From positions 62,001 to 126,000 of the forward strand of contig JAHJPG010000034.1 of assembly GCA_018819925.1 (NCBI GenBank): a stretch of 64,000 nucleotides of DNA, in the 5' to 3' direction. Below, one piece after another: positions 8,894 to 17,547 of this stretch. Each line of letters starts with the position of its first letter. Within the stretch, counting starts at the first letter, position 1. Made by a program: the position numbers and the translations under genes. A model generated the notes under the pieces. It had not been told where the DNA came from. It made no database searches and saw only the letters and a program-made list of their open reading frames with translations. The DNA comes from Pseudomonadota bacterium (lineage in GTDB: Bacteria; Desulfobacterota; Desulfarculia; Desulfarculales; Desulfarculaceae).

Positions 8894-10117
8894 ATGAGCG
8901 TGGTGAATATTTTCAGCGGCTCTTTCTGTAGCGGCGAGGAAGTGGCTACCGGAGTTGCCGACCGGCTGGGCTGCCAGCTGGTGCGCGACGAGGACGTCAT
9001 CGCCCGCCTGGCCCGGGACGAGGGCCTCAAGGCCGGGGCCCTGCGCAGGGCCCTTTACGGCAAGCCTTCGGTGTTCAACCAATTTTCCCACGAACGGGAG
9101 CGGGCCCTGAGCCAGTTGAAGGAGGGGGTGGCCCTGTTGTTGGCCCAGGAGAACCTGGTGTTGCTGGGTTTTTTGTCCCACTTGGTGCCCCGCACTATCT
9201 CCCACGTGCTGGACGTTTGCCTGGTGGCCGAGGTCAAATGGCGGGCGATGCGGGCGGCCCGGGAGCTAGGCCTGAACGAAAAGGAGGCCCTGGCCCGGGT
9301 GCGCCGCGACGATGAGGCCGCTTTCCGCTGGGCGGAATATCTAAACAACCGGGAGCCCTGGGCCCCGGAGTTGTTCGACATGCGCCTGAGCATGGACCAC
9401 ACCCTCGTGGCCGAGGCGGTGGAGCTTATCTGCGACAACGCCGCCAGCCAGGTGCTGGCCGTAAGCCCCGCCTCGCGGCGGGCGGTGGCGGATTTCGCCC
9501 TGGCCTCCCGGGTGGAGGTGGCGTTGTCCGAGAACGGCCACAACCCCCAGGACGCCCAAGTAACCGCCAAGGACGGGGCGATCAGCATCCTCATCAACAA
9601 GAAGGTGATGTTCCTGGGCCGGTTCAGCGAAGAGCTGGAGAAGCTGGCCTCGGTGGTGGAAGGGGTGAAAGAGGTGAAGGTGGAGCCCGGCCCGAACTAC
9701 TACCAGGCGGACGTATACCGCCGGGCTGACTTCCAGCTTCCTTCCAAGGTGCTGTTGGTGGACGACGAGCAGGAGTTTGTGCAAACCCTTTCCGAGCGCC
9801 TGATGCTCCGGGAGATCGGATCGGCGGTGGTGCATGACGGCGAGGAGGCCCTCAGGGTGGCCGCCGAGGACGAACCCGACGTCATCGTGCTGGACTTGAA
9901 GATGCCCGGCATAGACGGCGTGGAGGTGCTCAAACGGCTCAAGAGAGACCATCCCGGGGTGGAGGTCATCATCCTAACCGGGCACGGCTCGGAGGCTGAC
10001 CGGGATCTTTGCATGTCCTTAGGGGCCTTTGCCTACTTGGAGAAGCCGGTGGACATAGAGCGGCTCTCCGAGGCCATGCAAGGAGCCTACGACCTGATTA
10101 AAAAGCGCAAGGAGTAA
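8894..10117 (+). CDS. cytidylate-kinase-like / BON-like / receiver fusion protein
   Basis: The first 190 residues resemble the Cytidylate_kin2 family: SGSFCSGEEVATGVADRLGC stands where a P-loop is expected, then EDVIARLARDEGL and a lid-like RAARELGLNEKEALARVRRDDEA. The loop is not a canonical GxxGxGK[ST], so kinase activity is doubtful. Residues about 200-280 look like a BON domain (NKKVMFLGRFSEELEKLASVVEGV). The last 120 residues form an intact receiver (VDDEQEF, phospho-acceptor in VIVLDLKMPG, Lys in YLEKPVD). I chose the ATG at 8894, preceded by GGGAGGAG. It lies two bases after the SulP gene and two bases before the next kinase gene. Confidence 0.8.
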   Translation: MSVVNIFSGSFCSGEEVATGVADRLGCQLVRDEDVIARLARDEGLKAGALRRALYGKPSVFNQFSHERERALSQLKEGVALLLAQENLVLLGFLSHLVPRTISHVLDVCLVAEVKWRAMRAARELGLNEKEALARVRRDDEAAFRWAEYLNNREPWAPELFDMRLSMDHTLVAEAVELICDNAASQVLAVSPASRRAVADFALASRVEVALSENGHNPQDAQVTAKDGAISILINKKVMFLGRFSEELEKLASVVEGVKEVKVEPGPNYYQADVYRRADFQLPSKVLLVDDEQEFVQTLSERLMLREIGSAVVHDGEEALRVAAEDEPDVIVLDLKMPGIDGVEVLKRLKRDHPGVEVIILTGHGSEADRDLCMSLGAFAYLEKPVDIERLSEAMQGAYDLIKKRKE

Positions 10118-10118
10118 C

Positions 10119-11861
10119 GTGGGCTTTTGGGAAAAATTAAAGCCCGATTTTTGGGATCGGCGCGATTCTGAGCTGGAGCTTTTAAACTACCGCCGGCTGT
10201 GGCGAACCACCTTTTGGTTGGCGGTGGTGGTCACCCTGGCTCCCTTGGTGTTCCTGGCGGGCATCAATTTCTATCAGTTCGCCCGGCAGTACGAGCTGCA
10301 GCGTAACGAGATAGACAATAACATTCAGCGCCTGATGGGCACCAGCCGGGTTCAGATTTCCTATTTCCTGGATGAGCGCCGGGCGGCCTTGACCTATGTG
10401 AGTCTGGCCGACACCTTTGAACAGCTGTCCGATCTCAGGCAACTCAGCGCCGTGTTCAGCCGCCTGCGCCGCTCCTTCGGCGGCTTCGTGGACCTGGGAC
10501 TCATCGACGGGGCGGGCATCCAGCGGGCCTACGTGGGCCCTTACAATTTGGCCGGCCGGGACTACAAAGAGCAGGATTGGTACAAGGAGGTGCAGATCAG
10601 GGGCATCTACGTCAGCGATGTTTTCCTGGGGCACCGCAATTTCCCCCACTTCGTCATCGCGGTGCGCCACGAGCGTGAGGGCGAGCCCCCCTATGTGATC
10701 CGGGCCACCATCGACACCGGCCGCCTCAACGAGCTGCTAAGGGCCACGGACCTGCAACCCAGCGGCGACCTGTTCTTGCTCAACCAACAGGGCGTGCTCC
10801 AGACTCCCTCCCGGTTATACGGCGGTGTGTTGGCCCGGTTTCCCTTGTTGACCTCTCCACCAGGCGAATGGAGCGGCATCAAGCAGATGGAGGACGCCCA
10901 GGGGGCCCCGGTGTTGGTGGGCATGGCCCGCATTCAGGGCACTCCTCTCACCCTGGTGGTGGTCAACCAGCCCAAGGCCTTGCTGCAAAAGTGGGACCTG
11001 TTGCGCATCAACGTCATTATCATGGTGAGCCTGAGCATAGTGGCCATTCTCGTGGTCATCTGGTGGGTGTCTTCAACTTTGGTCAGCCGCATCTACGAGG
11101 CGGACCTCAAGCGGGCGGCCACCCTGCACGAGGCCGAGTACACCAACAAGCTGGCCTCCATCGGCCGCCTGGCCTCGGGGGTGGCCCACGAGATCAACAA
11201 CCCGGTGGCCATCATCAACGAAAAAGTGGGCCTGATGCAGGACATCATGGGCATGAGCCCGGACTTTCCTCACAAGGAAAAGTTCCTGCGCCAGGCCAAG
11301 GTGATCCAGGATTCGGTGCGGAGGGTGAGCGAAATCACCCACCGCCTGCTGGGCTTCGCCCGCCACCTGCCCTTGAAGAGCGAGGAGATTCATCTGGAGG
11401 CCTTGATTAAGGAGGTGTTGGGCTTCTTGGGCAAGGAGGCGGAGTACCGCAACATCGACATAAACGTGCGCATCCCGCCGGGTATTCCCACCATCCAAGC
11501 GGACAAGGGGCAGATTCAGCAGGTGCTGCTGAACATCATCAACAATTCCCTGGCGGCCTTGGAGCATGGGGGCGAGATCAACATAGCGGTGGCCCCCCAG
11601 GGCGAGGAGCAGGTGGCCATAAGCATCTCCGACAATGGGGTGGGTATAGCCAAGGAGCACCTCAACAGCATTTTCGAGCCGTTCTTTTCCACCAAGGGGA
11701 AGCAGGGAACCGGGCTGGGCCTGTCCATCACCTATGGCATCGTGCGCAAAATGGGCGGGCATATAGAAGTGGAGAGCGAGCAGGGTCTAGGCACCACCTT
11801 CACCGTCATCCTGCCGCGCAAGCAAAGTTCGGCGGCCAAGCCGGAAGCGGCGGCGGAATGA
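10119..11861 (+). CDS. membrane sensor histidine kinase with Cache-like domain
   Basis: An N-terminal membrane helix (TTFWLAVVVTLAPLVFLAGINFYQF) is followed by about 240 extracytoplasmic residues. These include AYVGPYNLAGRDYKEQDWYKEV and YVSDVFLGHRNFPHFVIAV, phrases typical of double-Cache sensor domains that bind small organic ligands. A second helix (IIMVSLSIVAILVVIWWVS) leads to HisKA (H-box HEINNPVAII) and HATPase_c (LNIINNSLAAL, DNGVGIA, GTGLGLSITYGIV). All catalytic motifs are intact; no HAMP is obvious. The GTG start has AAGGAG overlapping the end of the preceding gene. The next gene encodes a lone receiver, its likely partner. Confidence 0.88.
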   Translation: MGFWEKLKPDFWDRRDSELELLNYRRLWRTTFWLAVVVTLAPLVFLAGINFYQFARQYELQRNEIDNNIQRLMGTSRVQISYFLDERRAALTYVSLADTFEQLSDLRQLSAVFSRLRRSFGGFVDLGLIDGAGIQRAYVGPYNLAGRDYKEQDWYKEVQIRGIYVSDVFLGHRNFPHFVIAVRHEREGEPPYVIRATIDTGRLNELLRATDLQPSGDLFLLNQQGVLQTPSRLYGGVLARFPLLTSPPGEWSGIKQMEDAQGAPVLVGMARIQGTPLTLVVVNQPKALLQKWDLLRINVIIMVSLSIVAILVVIWWVSSTLVSRIYEADLKRAATLHEAEYTNKLASIGRLASGVAHEINNPVAIINEKVGLMQDIMGMSPDFPHKEKFLRQAKVIQDSVRRVSEITHRLLGFARHLPLKSEEIHLEALIKEVLGFLGKEAEYRNIDINVRIPPGIPTIQADKGQIQQVLLNIINNSLAALEHGGEINIAVAPQGEEQVAISISDNGVGIAKEHLNSIFEPFFSTKGKQGTGLGLSITYGIVRKMGGHIEVESEQGLGTTFTVILPRKQSSAAKPEAAAE

Positions 11862-11883
11862 AGGAGATAGGCGGAAGGAAAAC

Positions 11884-12249
11884 ATGAGGGTTTTACTGAT
11901 AGACGATGAGAAAGAGTTGGTATCCACCCTTTCCGAGAGACTGGATCTCAGGGGCATCGACAACGATTGGGCCACCAGCGGCGAGGCCGGACTGGAGTTG
12001 ATCAAGCGCGAAACCTACGACTGGGTGGTGGTGGATCTCAAGATGCCCGGACTGGGCGGTTTTGAGACCATCCGGGCCATCAAGCGCGAACAGCCCCGGG
12101 CCAACATTATCCTGCTCACCGGCCACAGCGGACCAGACAACCTGGAACAGGCTCTGGATATGGGGGCGGACCAGTACCTGGTCAAGCCGGTGGAGATAGA
12201 AACCTTGCTGTCGCTGATGCAACAAGACACGACAGAGGTGAAACCATGA
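11884..12249 (+). CDS. stand-alone response regulator receiver
   Basis: A 121-residue protein made only of a receiver domain. IDDEKELV forms the acidic pocket, the phospho-acceptor Asp is in VVVDLKMPG, Thr in ILLTGH and Lys in QYLVKPVE. No output domain is present, so it presumably passes phosphate or acts by protein contact. Its closest resemblance within the window is to the receiver ending the cytidylate-kinase-like fusion; both share the phrase DEKELV/DEQEFVxTLSERL. It lies 22 bases after a kinase gene and overlaps the next gene by four bases (ATGA). Confidence 0.92.
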   Translation: MRVLLIDDEKELVSTLSERLDLRGIDNDWATSGEAGLELIKRETYDWVVVDLKMPGLGGFETIRAIKREQPRANIILLTGHSGPDNLEQALDMGADQYLVKPVEIETLLSLMQQDTTEVKP

Positions 12250-12908
12250 ATCTGGGCCGTGATTGCTCCGCCACGGGACGGGAGTTGGACTTCGTGGGGC
12301 GGGTCACCGCCAGCGCCACTCATGAGATCAAGAACGAGCTGGCGGTGATCAACGAGCAGAGCCGGCTGGTGCTGGAATTTTTGGAGATGGCCGCCAGCGG
12401 CAAAGAGATAAGTCTGGAGCGCCTTCACGGGCTGATCAGCCGGGTGGTGGCCCGGGTGGGACAGGCCGATGCGGTGGTCAAGCGGCTGAACGTCTTTGCC
12501 CACAGCACCGAGTTGGAGCGCACCGCTTGCGAGGCGGTTAGCCTGCTCGAGCTGATGGTGCAGATGTTCGGGCGCATGGCCGGCCTGAAAAGGGTGAGCC
12601 TGGAGTTGTCCCAGGAGCATCCGGCTGCGGTGGAACTGACGGCGACGCCGCTGCAATATGAGCAAGTTTTGTGGAGTTGTATGAGCGCGGCCCTGGCCGC
12701 GGCCCAACCCAGCAGCATCCTGCGTCTGCACCTGGAGCGGGACGATGAAATCCTTCGCCTAAGCCTCAAGGGTGAAATGACCGGCCCGCCCCAGGCGCCG
12801 CCCGCCGAGTTGCTGGATCTCCTGGGGGCCAGCGTCTTGGCCGGACCAGGTTCCCTGAACTTGGAAATCCCCCTAAATCCACCCCCCGAGGCTAAGGAGG
12901 GAGCTTAA
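12246..12908 (+). CDS. histidine-kinase-like protein with degenerate ATPase domain
   Basis: The first 90 residues read like a dimerisation/phosphoacceptor domain, with an H-box-like SATHEIKNELAVINE. The expected HATPase_c motifs are lost: the N-box position reads YEQVLWSCMSAALAAA without the Asn pair, and no DxGxG or GxGLGL follows. The protein ends at 220 residues. It may be a phosphotransfer hub or a pseudokinase relaying phosphate between the four receivers encoded in this operon. That role is inference. The start overlaps the preceding receiver gene by four bases, and its stop overlaps the carbonic anhydrase start by one, so translation is probably coupled. Confidence 0.75.
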   Translation: MNLGRDCSATGRELDFVGRVTASATHEIKNELAVINEQSRLVLEFLEMAASGKEISLERLHGLISRVVARVGQADAVVKRLNVFAHSTELERTACEAVSLLELMVQMFGRMAGLKRVSLELSQEHPAAVELTATPLQYEQVLWSCMSAALAAAQPSSILRLHLERDDEILRLSLKGEMTGPPQAPPAELLDLLGASVLAGPGSLNLEIPLNPPPEAKEGA

Positions 12909-13594
12909 TGAGCGATACGGCCAAGCGGCACGCCGCCCTGGATAAGAAACCCGGACCGGAGCAAGTGCTGGAGGCCTTGACCGAGGGCAACCGCCGTTTT
13001 TATCAAGACTGCCCCCGGCATCCTCGCACCGGCATGCTGCGCCGGCAACAGGCCCATGTGTCGGATCAGTCTGAGCACGCCCAGGCCACTATTTTGGCCT
13101 GCTCTGATTCGCGGGTTCCTGTGGAGCGCATATTCGATGCGGGTATAATGGACCTATTCGTGGTGAGGGTGGCCGGCAACGTGGTGGGTAGGGCCACAGC
13201 CGCCTCTTTGGAGTACGGGGCCTTGCATGTGCATACCCCGGTGATGGTGGTGCTGGGGCACAGCGGCTGCGGCGCGGTGACCGCCGCCTGGCACCACCGC
13301 CAGGAGGGGGTGCCCAGCGAAAGCGAGCGCATCGCCCATCTCCTGGAGCACATTGATCCGGCCCTGGACCGGGTGATGGCCAGTGGCTTGCAAGGCGAGC
13401 AGGCCATGCAGGCGGCGGTGGAGGAGAACGTCTGGCAGGCCATAGCCGATCTGGGCCAGTTGAGTCTGCCGGTGCGTCAGGCCAGCCAAGAAGGGCATTT
13501 ACTGGTCATTGGAGCCATCTACGATCTTTCCAATGGGCAGGTGCGCTGGCTGGACCAGCAAAAGGCCGGCTCCGTGTTGCAGGGAAAAGGCTAG
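12908..13594 (+). CDS. beta-class carbonic anhydrase
   Basis: The enzyme interconverts CO2 and bicarbonate. Beta-class zinc ligands are visible: Cys with the Asp-Arg pair in LACSDSRVP, and His and Cys in VLGHSGCGAV. The RVAGNVV phrase between them is also typical. Length (228 residues) suits the family, and the first 40 residues (ALDKKPGPEQVLEALTEGNRRF) are the usual N-terminal helix. No signal peptide is seen, so it should be cytoplasmic. Its position in the SulP operon suggests that it supplies or consumes transported bicarbonate. SulP transporters fused to carbonic anhydrases are known from other bacteria, which supports a functional pairing. Confidence 0.93.
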   Translation: MSDTAKRHAALDKKPGPEQVLEALTEGNRRFYQDCPRHPRTGMLRRQQAHVSDQSEHAQATILACSDSRVPVERIFDAGIMDLFVVRVAGNVVGRATAASLEYGALHVHTPVMVVLGHSGCGAVTAAWHHRQEGVPSESERIAHLLEHIDPALDRVMASGLQGEQAMQAAVEENVWQAIADLGQLSLPVRQASQEGHLLVIGAIYDLSNGQVRWLDQQKAGSVLQGKG

Positions 13595-13624
13595 GCAAAG
13601 TCCATGGAGGACAAGGAGAAAGTA

Positions 13625-14056
13625 ATGGCCGAGGCATTTGTACTCATTGTGGACGACGAGAAGGAGTTTCTGGAGAGCATCTCCGCGCGTCTGGAGAACC
13701 GGGGCTTCGCGGTGGACACCGCCAACAGCGGCGACCAAGCCCTGGAGAAGATCCACGGGGCCCTGTACGACGCAATCGTGCTGGACCTGATGATGCCGGG
13801 CCTGGACGGCATGGCCACCCTGAAGCTGGCGCTACAAAGGAAGCCGGACCTGCAGATCATCCTGCTCACCGGCCATGCCAGCGTGCAGCACGGGGTGGAG
13901 GCCATCCGGCAGGGGGCCCTGGACTTCATGGAGAAGCCGGCCGACCTGGATGCCCTGGTGACCAAGATCCGCGAGGGCAAGGACCGCCGCATGGAATTGG
14001 ACGCCCAGAGCCGCGAAGAAGCGGTGCGCGCCGCCCTGAAGAAGTACGGCTGGTAA
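13625..14056 (+). CDS. stand-alone response regulator receiver
   Basis: A 143-residue receiver domain with VDDEKEF as acidic pocket, phospho-acceptor in IVLDLMMPG, Thr in ILLTGHAS and Lys in FMEKPAD. A short charged tail (RRMELDAQSREEAVRAALKKYGW) follows, too small to be a DNA-binding domain. I chose the ATG at 13625 because GGAG lies seven bases upstream; 13604 is a possible start. It is the last gene of the nine-gene kinase, SulP and carbonic anhydrase run and is 30 bases after the carbonic anhydrase gene. Confidence 0.9.
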   Translation: MAEAFVLIVDDEKEFLESISARLENRGFAVDTANSGDQALEKIHGALYDAIVLDLMMPGLDGMATLKLALQRKPDLQIILLTGHASVQHGVEAIRQGALDFMEKPADLDALVTKIREGKDRRMELDAQSREEAVRAALKKYGW

Positions 14057-14149
14057 GCTCTGCTCCGCCGGGGAACTTCCTGGCCATGCCGGAGCGCGGG
14101 TAAACCAAAGGCCCCGGACGCGAACGCGCAAAGGCGGCTGCGCCCGGGC

Positions 14150-15913
14150 TCAACCGCCGGGTATACAGGCCCGCTCCAGTATGTACTGCAAGATGGCCAG
14201 GGAGCAGGTATAGGTGGACTCCAGACCGGTTATGCCCAGGGGCTTGCTCAACAGGCTGGCCCGCAGGTTGTAAGGGGTGTCGGAGGTGTAGTGCAGGATA
14301 CCCAGGCTAAACCCCTGGGGCAGGGCCAGGCGCACTAGGCCTCCCTGGCAGGCGATTTGGGGCATGAACTGGTCGGCCAGGGCGGCCAGACACGGGCCGG
14401 CCTCCATCTCGATGCCGGTGAAGTCGGCTTGGTGAAGCCGGCGCACCGTGTCCCAGGAGTGCAAAAAGGTGCCATGCACCGTGAGGCTGCGCTGATCGTC
14501 GAAAACCGCCGCGTCATGCACGTAGCGCACCAGCCGGCGGGCGTTCATGCAGTTGGGCAGCTCGAACAACCGCGCCGAATGCACGTCACGCACCTGGGTG
14601 GGAATCATCACGTCGCCCAGGCGTCCGATCATGGCCGCGCTCTTGCCCAGCACGAACAGGCCCCGCCAGTCGGGCAGATAGGCGCCGGCACTGCGTAGCA
14701 GGTGATAGGCCCCGAAGCCCAGGGGATAGTCGGTATTGAAAACCACCGCCCGGCTGCGGGCCAGGGCCGCTGGGTCCGAGACGCGCAGTCTGGGGTCCAG
14801 GCGCCCGGGTAAAATTTTGTTCAGCTCTATCAACTGGGTCTCGGCCAATAGGGGCGGCACCTGCCCGGTGCGGCGCACTCCCGCCTCATTTTCCATCTCC
14901 GCCTTGACGGCGGCCAGGCCGGGCTCCGATGCCAACAGGCCGTCCTGGGCCAGGTAAAGCAGGTTGCGCAGCGCCGGAGTCTTCTCGGCGGACAGCCTCC
15001 GGTAGGCTTCGGCCCACTCCGGCTCCAGGCGCTCATGGCCGTGAGACGCCAGGGCCGCCTGGTGACGGCCGGCGAAACCTGACATCAGATTGGTTAGGGA
15101 ATGGTTGTTGCTGGTCACCAGGTATACCGGCCGGCCGTCCAGGTCCATTCCTTGGAAAAGCTTCAGCAGCTTTTGCCACCAGCGCTGGGCCGCCGCATCG
15201 AAATCCTCGGGAGTCAGCGGCAGCATCAACAGCTCCATGTCCTTGGGGCCGGTGGCAACCGCCGCCAATTTATCATCCCAACCGTTTCCCCAAAGCTGGG
15301 CCAGGGCCTCGTAGTCCGGCCGGCCCAGGCCCAGGGCCCGGCGCAACTCCTGGCCCACGGCCGAGGCCCGCTCCCGGCCGCCGGCGAGGGCCGGGCCCAA
15401 GGGGCTCCGGGCCAGGCGCTGGTGCAGCTTGTTCCATTCGATCTGATAGGCGCACAAGCTGGGGATGAGGTCGTCGATGTCCGACAGGCTGCTCACCAGC
15501 ATGGCCAGGCGCTCGCGGCCGTCAAAGAAGGCCCGCCGCCGCCGCTTGTCCGCCGACACCTGCTGCCAGCCCGCGATCGAACCCCACGGATGGTTGGCGA
15601 AGGCGGCTTGCTGCGCGGCCAGGGCCACGGTTTTCACCTGGGGCATGCAAAGCGGCAAGCGGGATGCGGCATACAAGAGGGCCGAGGTGCATAGTTGCTC
15701 CGGGTCTGCCAGATGGTGCAGGGATGAGTCCATCTGGTAATGGGCCGTCTCCAACTCGGCCAGGCGCATGGCGCATCCATCCCGCCCCATTTTTCTGTAG
15801 CTGGCCAAATACTGGTGAACCGAATCCCCGCCGTACATGTCCAGACGGCGCTCTTCGGGCATTAGTAGATTGGCCAGCCGCTTCAACACGGCCCCGGCTC
15901 CAAGGGCGGCCAT
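14150..15913 (-). CDS. uncharacterised protein with nucleoside-phosphorylase-like C-terminal domain
   Basis: This 587-residue protein has an unrecognised, Leu/Ala-rich helical N-terminal region of about 360 residues. The remainder resembles the phosphorylase superfamily of nucleosidases. RAVVFNTDYPLGFGAYHLL is followed by LGKSAAMIGRLGDVMIPTQ (cf. GKxGxL...GDVVIP), by PNCMNA, by LTVHGTFLHSWDTV and by TGIEMEAGPCLAALAD, the place of the catalytic EMEA motif of purine nucleoside phosphorylases. I infer a base- or nucleoside-processing role, strengthened by the purine-type permease gene 13 bases upstream on the same strand. The start ATG at 15913 has GAAGG upstream. The large N-terminal extension is unusual. 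Confidence 0.6.
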   Translation of the reverse strand: MAALGAGAVLKRLANLLMPEERRLDMYGGDSVHQYLASYRKMGRDGCAMRLAELETAHYQMDSSLHHLADPEQLCTSALLYAASRLPLCMPQVKTVALAAQQAAFANHPWGSIAGWQQVSADKRRRRAFFDGRERLAMLVSSLSDIDDLIPSLCAYQIEWNKLHQRLARSPLGPALAGGRERASAVGQELRRALGLGRPDYEALAQLWGNGWDDKLAAVATGPKDMELLMLPLTPEDFDAAAQRWWQKLLKLFQGMDLDGRPVYLVTSNNHSLTNLMSGFAGRHQAALASHGHERLEPEWAEAYRRLSAEKTPALRNLLYLAQDGLLASEPGLAAVKAEMENEAGVRRTGQVPPLLAETQLIELNKILPGRLDPRLRVSDPAALARSRAVVFNTDYPLGFGAYHLLRSAGAYLPDWRGLFVLGKSAAMIGRLGDVMIPTQVRDVHSARLFELPNCMNARRLVRYVHDAAVFDDQRSLTVHGTFLHSWDTVRRLHQADFTGIEMEAGPCLAALADQFMPQIACQGGLVRLALPQGFSLGILHYTSDTPYNLRASLLSKPLGITGLESTYTCSLAILQYILERACIPGG

Positions 15914-15926
15914 GGCTCCGACCTTC

Positions 15927-17246
15927 TCAATGCCCCAAACGCTCCAGGTTGAAAAGCAGCAACAGGGCCAGGGCGTCCAACAGCAGTAAAGAGAGGGGAA
16001 TCTGGCGGTACTTGCCGCAGGCGGCCTTGAGCACGGTCCAGGTCAGACAGCCCCAGATGATGCCCTGGGTGATGGAGTGGGTCAACGGCATAAGCACCAT
16101 GGCCATGAAGAAGGGGATGGCGTCGTCGAACCGCTCCCAGCGCACGTAAATTAGGGGCTTGAGCATGAAAACCCCGGCCAGCACCAGCACCGGCGCGGTG
16201 GCCAGGGCCGGCACCAGGGACAAAAGCGGAGATATGAACAAAAAGGGCAGGAACAACAATCCGGCCACCACCGCGGTTAGGCCGGTGCGGCCGCCGGCGC
16301 GAACTCCGGTGGAAGACTCGATGAAAGCCGTCGTCGGGCTGGCACCCAAAAGGCCGGCGGCGGTCAGCGCTCCGCCGCAGGCCAAAAGGCCCTTGCCCAG
16401 CCCCACGGGATTGCCATGGTGGTCCACCAAATCGCCGGCCTCGGCCACGCCCACTATGGTGGCCATGGAGTCGAACATGCAGCTGAACAGGAGCACGAAG
16501 ATCAGGGGCCAGTGGGCCAGGGAGGCCGCCCCAACCAGGTCCAGGGCGAACAGCAAGGAGAAGTCCGGGGCCTGGAAACATCCGCTGTATGCCACCTCCG
16601 GCGGCAGCCCTTGGGCCCAGAGCCGGCCAATGGGCCAGGCCAGGGCGGTGGTCAGGCCCACTCCCCAGAGGAAGCTGGCCGGTATCTTGCGCACCACCAG
16701 CACCGAGGTCACCAGCAGGCCGGCCAGGAAGGTCAGCGAGCGCGGGTTGAAGGCGCCCAGGGCAAGCCCCAGTTCTTCATGGGTGACGATCAGGCCGCCG
16801 GAGCGCAGGCCCAAAAGCGCTATGAACAGGCCGATGCCGCCGGCGATGCCCAGACGCAGCATGCGCGGCACCCCTTCGATGATGCGCCGCTTGCGGTCGA
16901 AGACCAACAGCAAGAGGAACAGCACTCCGGCCCAGAACACGCAGCCCAGGGCGGTGGCGTAGTCCACCCCCGCGCCCTGGGCAACGGCCAAGGCGAACAG
17001 CGCGTTGAGGCTCATGCCCGGAGCCACCAGCAGGGGGTTGTTGGTATACAGGCCCATCAGGATGCTGGAGAAGGCCGAAACCAGCACCGTGGCGGTGAGT
17101 GAAGCCGAAAAAGGCATGCCAGCGGCCGTCAGGATGGCCGGGTTGACCACGATGATGTACATGGCCGAAACAAAGGTGGTGGCTCCGGCCAACACTTCGC
17201 GGCGCACGTCGGTTCCGTGGTTGCGTAGGTCGAAAAAGTCGGCCAA
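15927..17246 (-). CDS. NCS2-family purine/guanine-type permease (AzgA-like)
   Basis: The protein opens LADFFDLRNHGTDVRREVLAGATTFVSAMYIIVVNP, the pattern of AzgA-type hypoxanthine/guanine permeases (split here: FFDLRNHGTDVRRE and MYIIVVNPAILTAAG). Many hydrophobic helices follow, with TTAFIESSTGVRAGGRTGLTA near TM10, a conserved AzgA segment. I chose a TTG start at 17246 because GGGAGAG sits just before it and homologues begin here. The longer frame to 17366 adds 40 unrelated residues. It likely imports a purine base by proton symport. The downstream phosphorylase-like gene probably shares its transcript. Confidence 0.85.
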   Translation of the reverse strand: MADFFDLRNHGTDVRREVLAGATTFVSAMYIIVVNPAILTAAGMPFSASLTATVLVSAFSSILMGLYTNNPLLVAPGMSLNALFALAVAQGAGVDYATALGCVFWAGVLFLLLLVFDRKRRIIEGVPRMLRLGIAGGIGLFIALLGLRSGGLIVTHEELGLALGAFNPRSLTFLAGLLVTSVLVVRKIPASFLWGVGLTTALAWPIGRLWAQGLPPEVAYSGCFQAPDFSLLFALDLVGAASLAHWPLIFVLLFSCMFDSMATIVGVAEAGDLVDHHGNPVGLGKGLLACGGALTAAGLLGASPTTAFIESSTGVRAGGRTGLTAVVAGLLFLPFLFISPLLSLVPALATAPVLVLAGVFMLKPLIYVRWERFDDAIPFFMAMVLMPLTHSITQGIIWGCLTWTVLKAACGKYRQIPLSLLLLDALALLLLFNLERLGH

Positions 17247-17547
17247 TCGTTCTCTCCCGACCGGTAAAACAAAGGTGGTCCCGTGAATCTTGCATTGAAT
17301 GGCCCTGTTTGTCCAGGACTTGACGGGAACAGGGCCGGATCCTTGCAGATTATTCCTCTGGCCCATGCGGGGATCTGGGGTGGGGTGATAGGGTCGGGGG
17401 CTTTGGGGTCGTGGTTAGGGCTAGCGGCCGGTAGAACCCCGACCCCATCGGCCGATTCCGGCCGTTGGCCGGTCTGGAGTTTGAGGCCAGGGTTTTATTT
17501 GGGTTTTGGCATGTGCCGGCTGGCGATTAATTGGAAATATCGTCCGG
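17247..17547. other. intergenic region upstream of the purine-type permease
   Basis: About 300 bases between the GntR gene and the permease gene, both on the minus strand. It holds G-rich runs on the plus strand around 17370-17430 but no gene, clear promoter or riboswitch core that I can identify. The long 5' leader expected for the permease is notable because purine permeases are often riboswitch-controlled, but I do not see the conserved purine aptamer loops. Confidence 0.4.
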
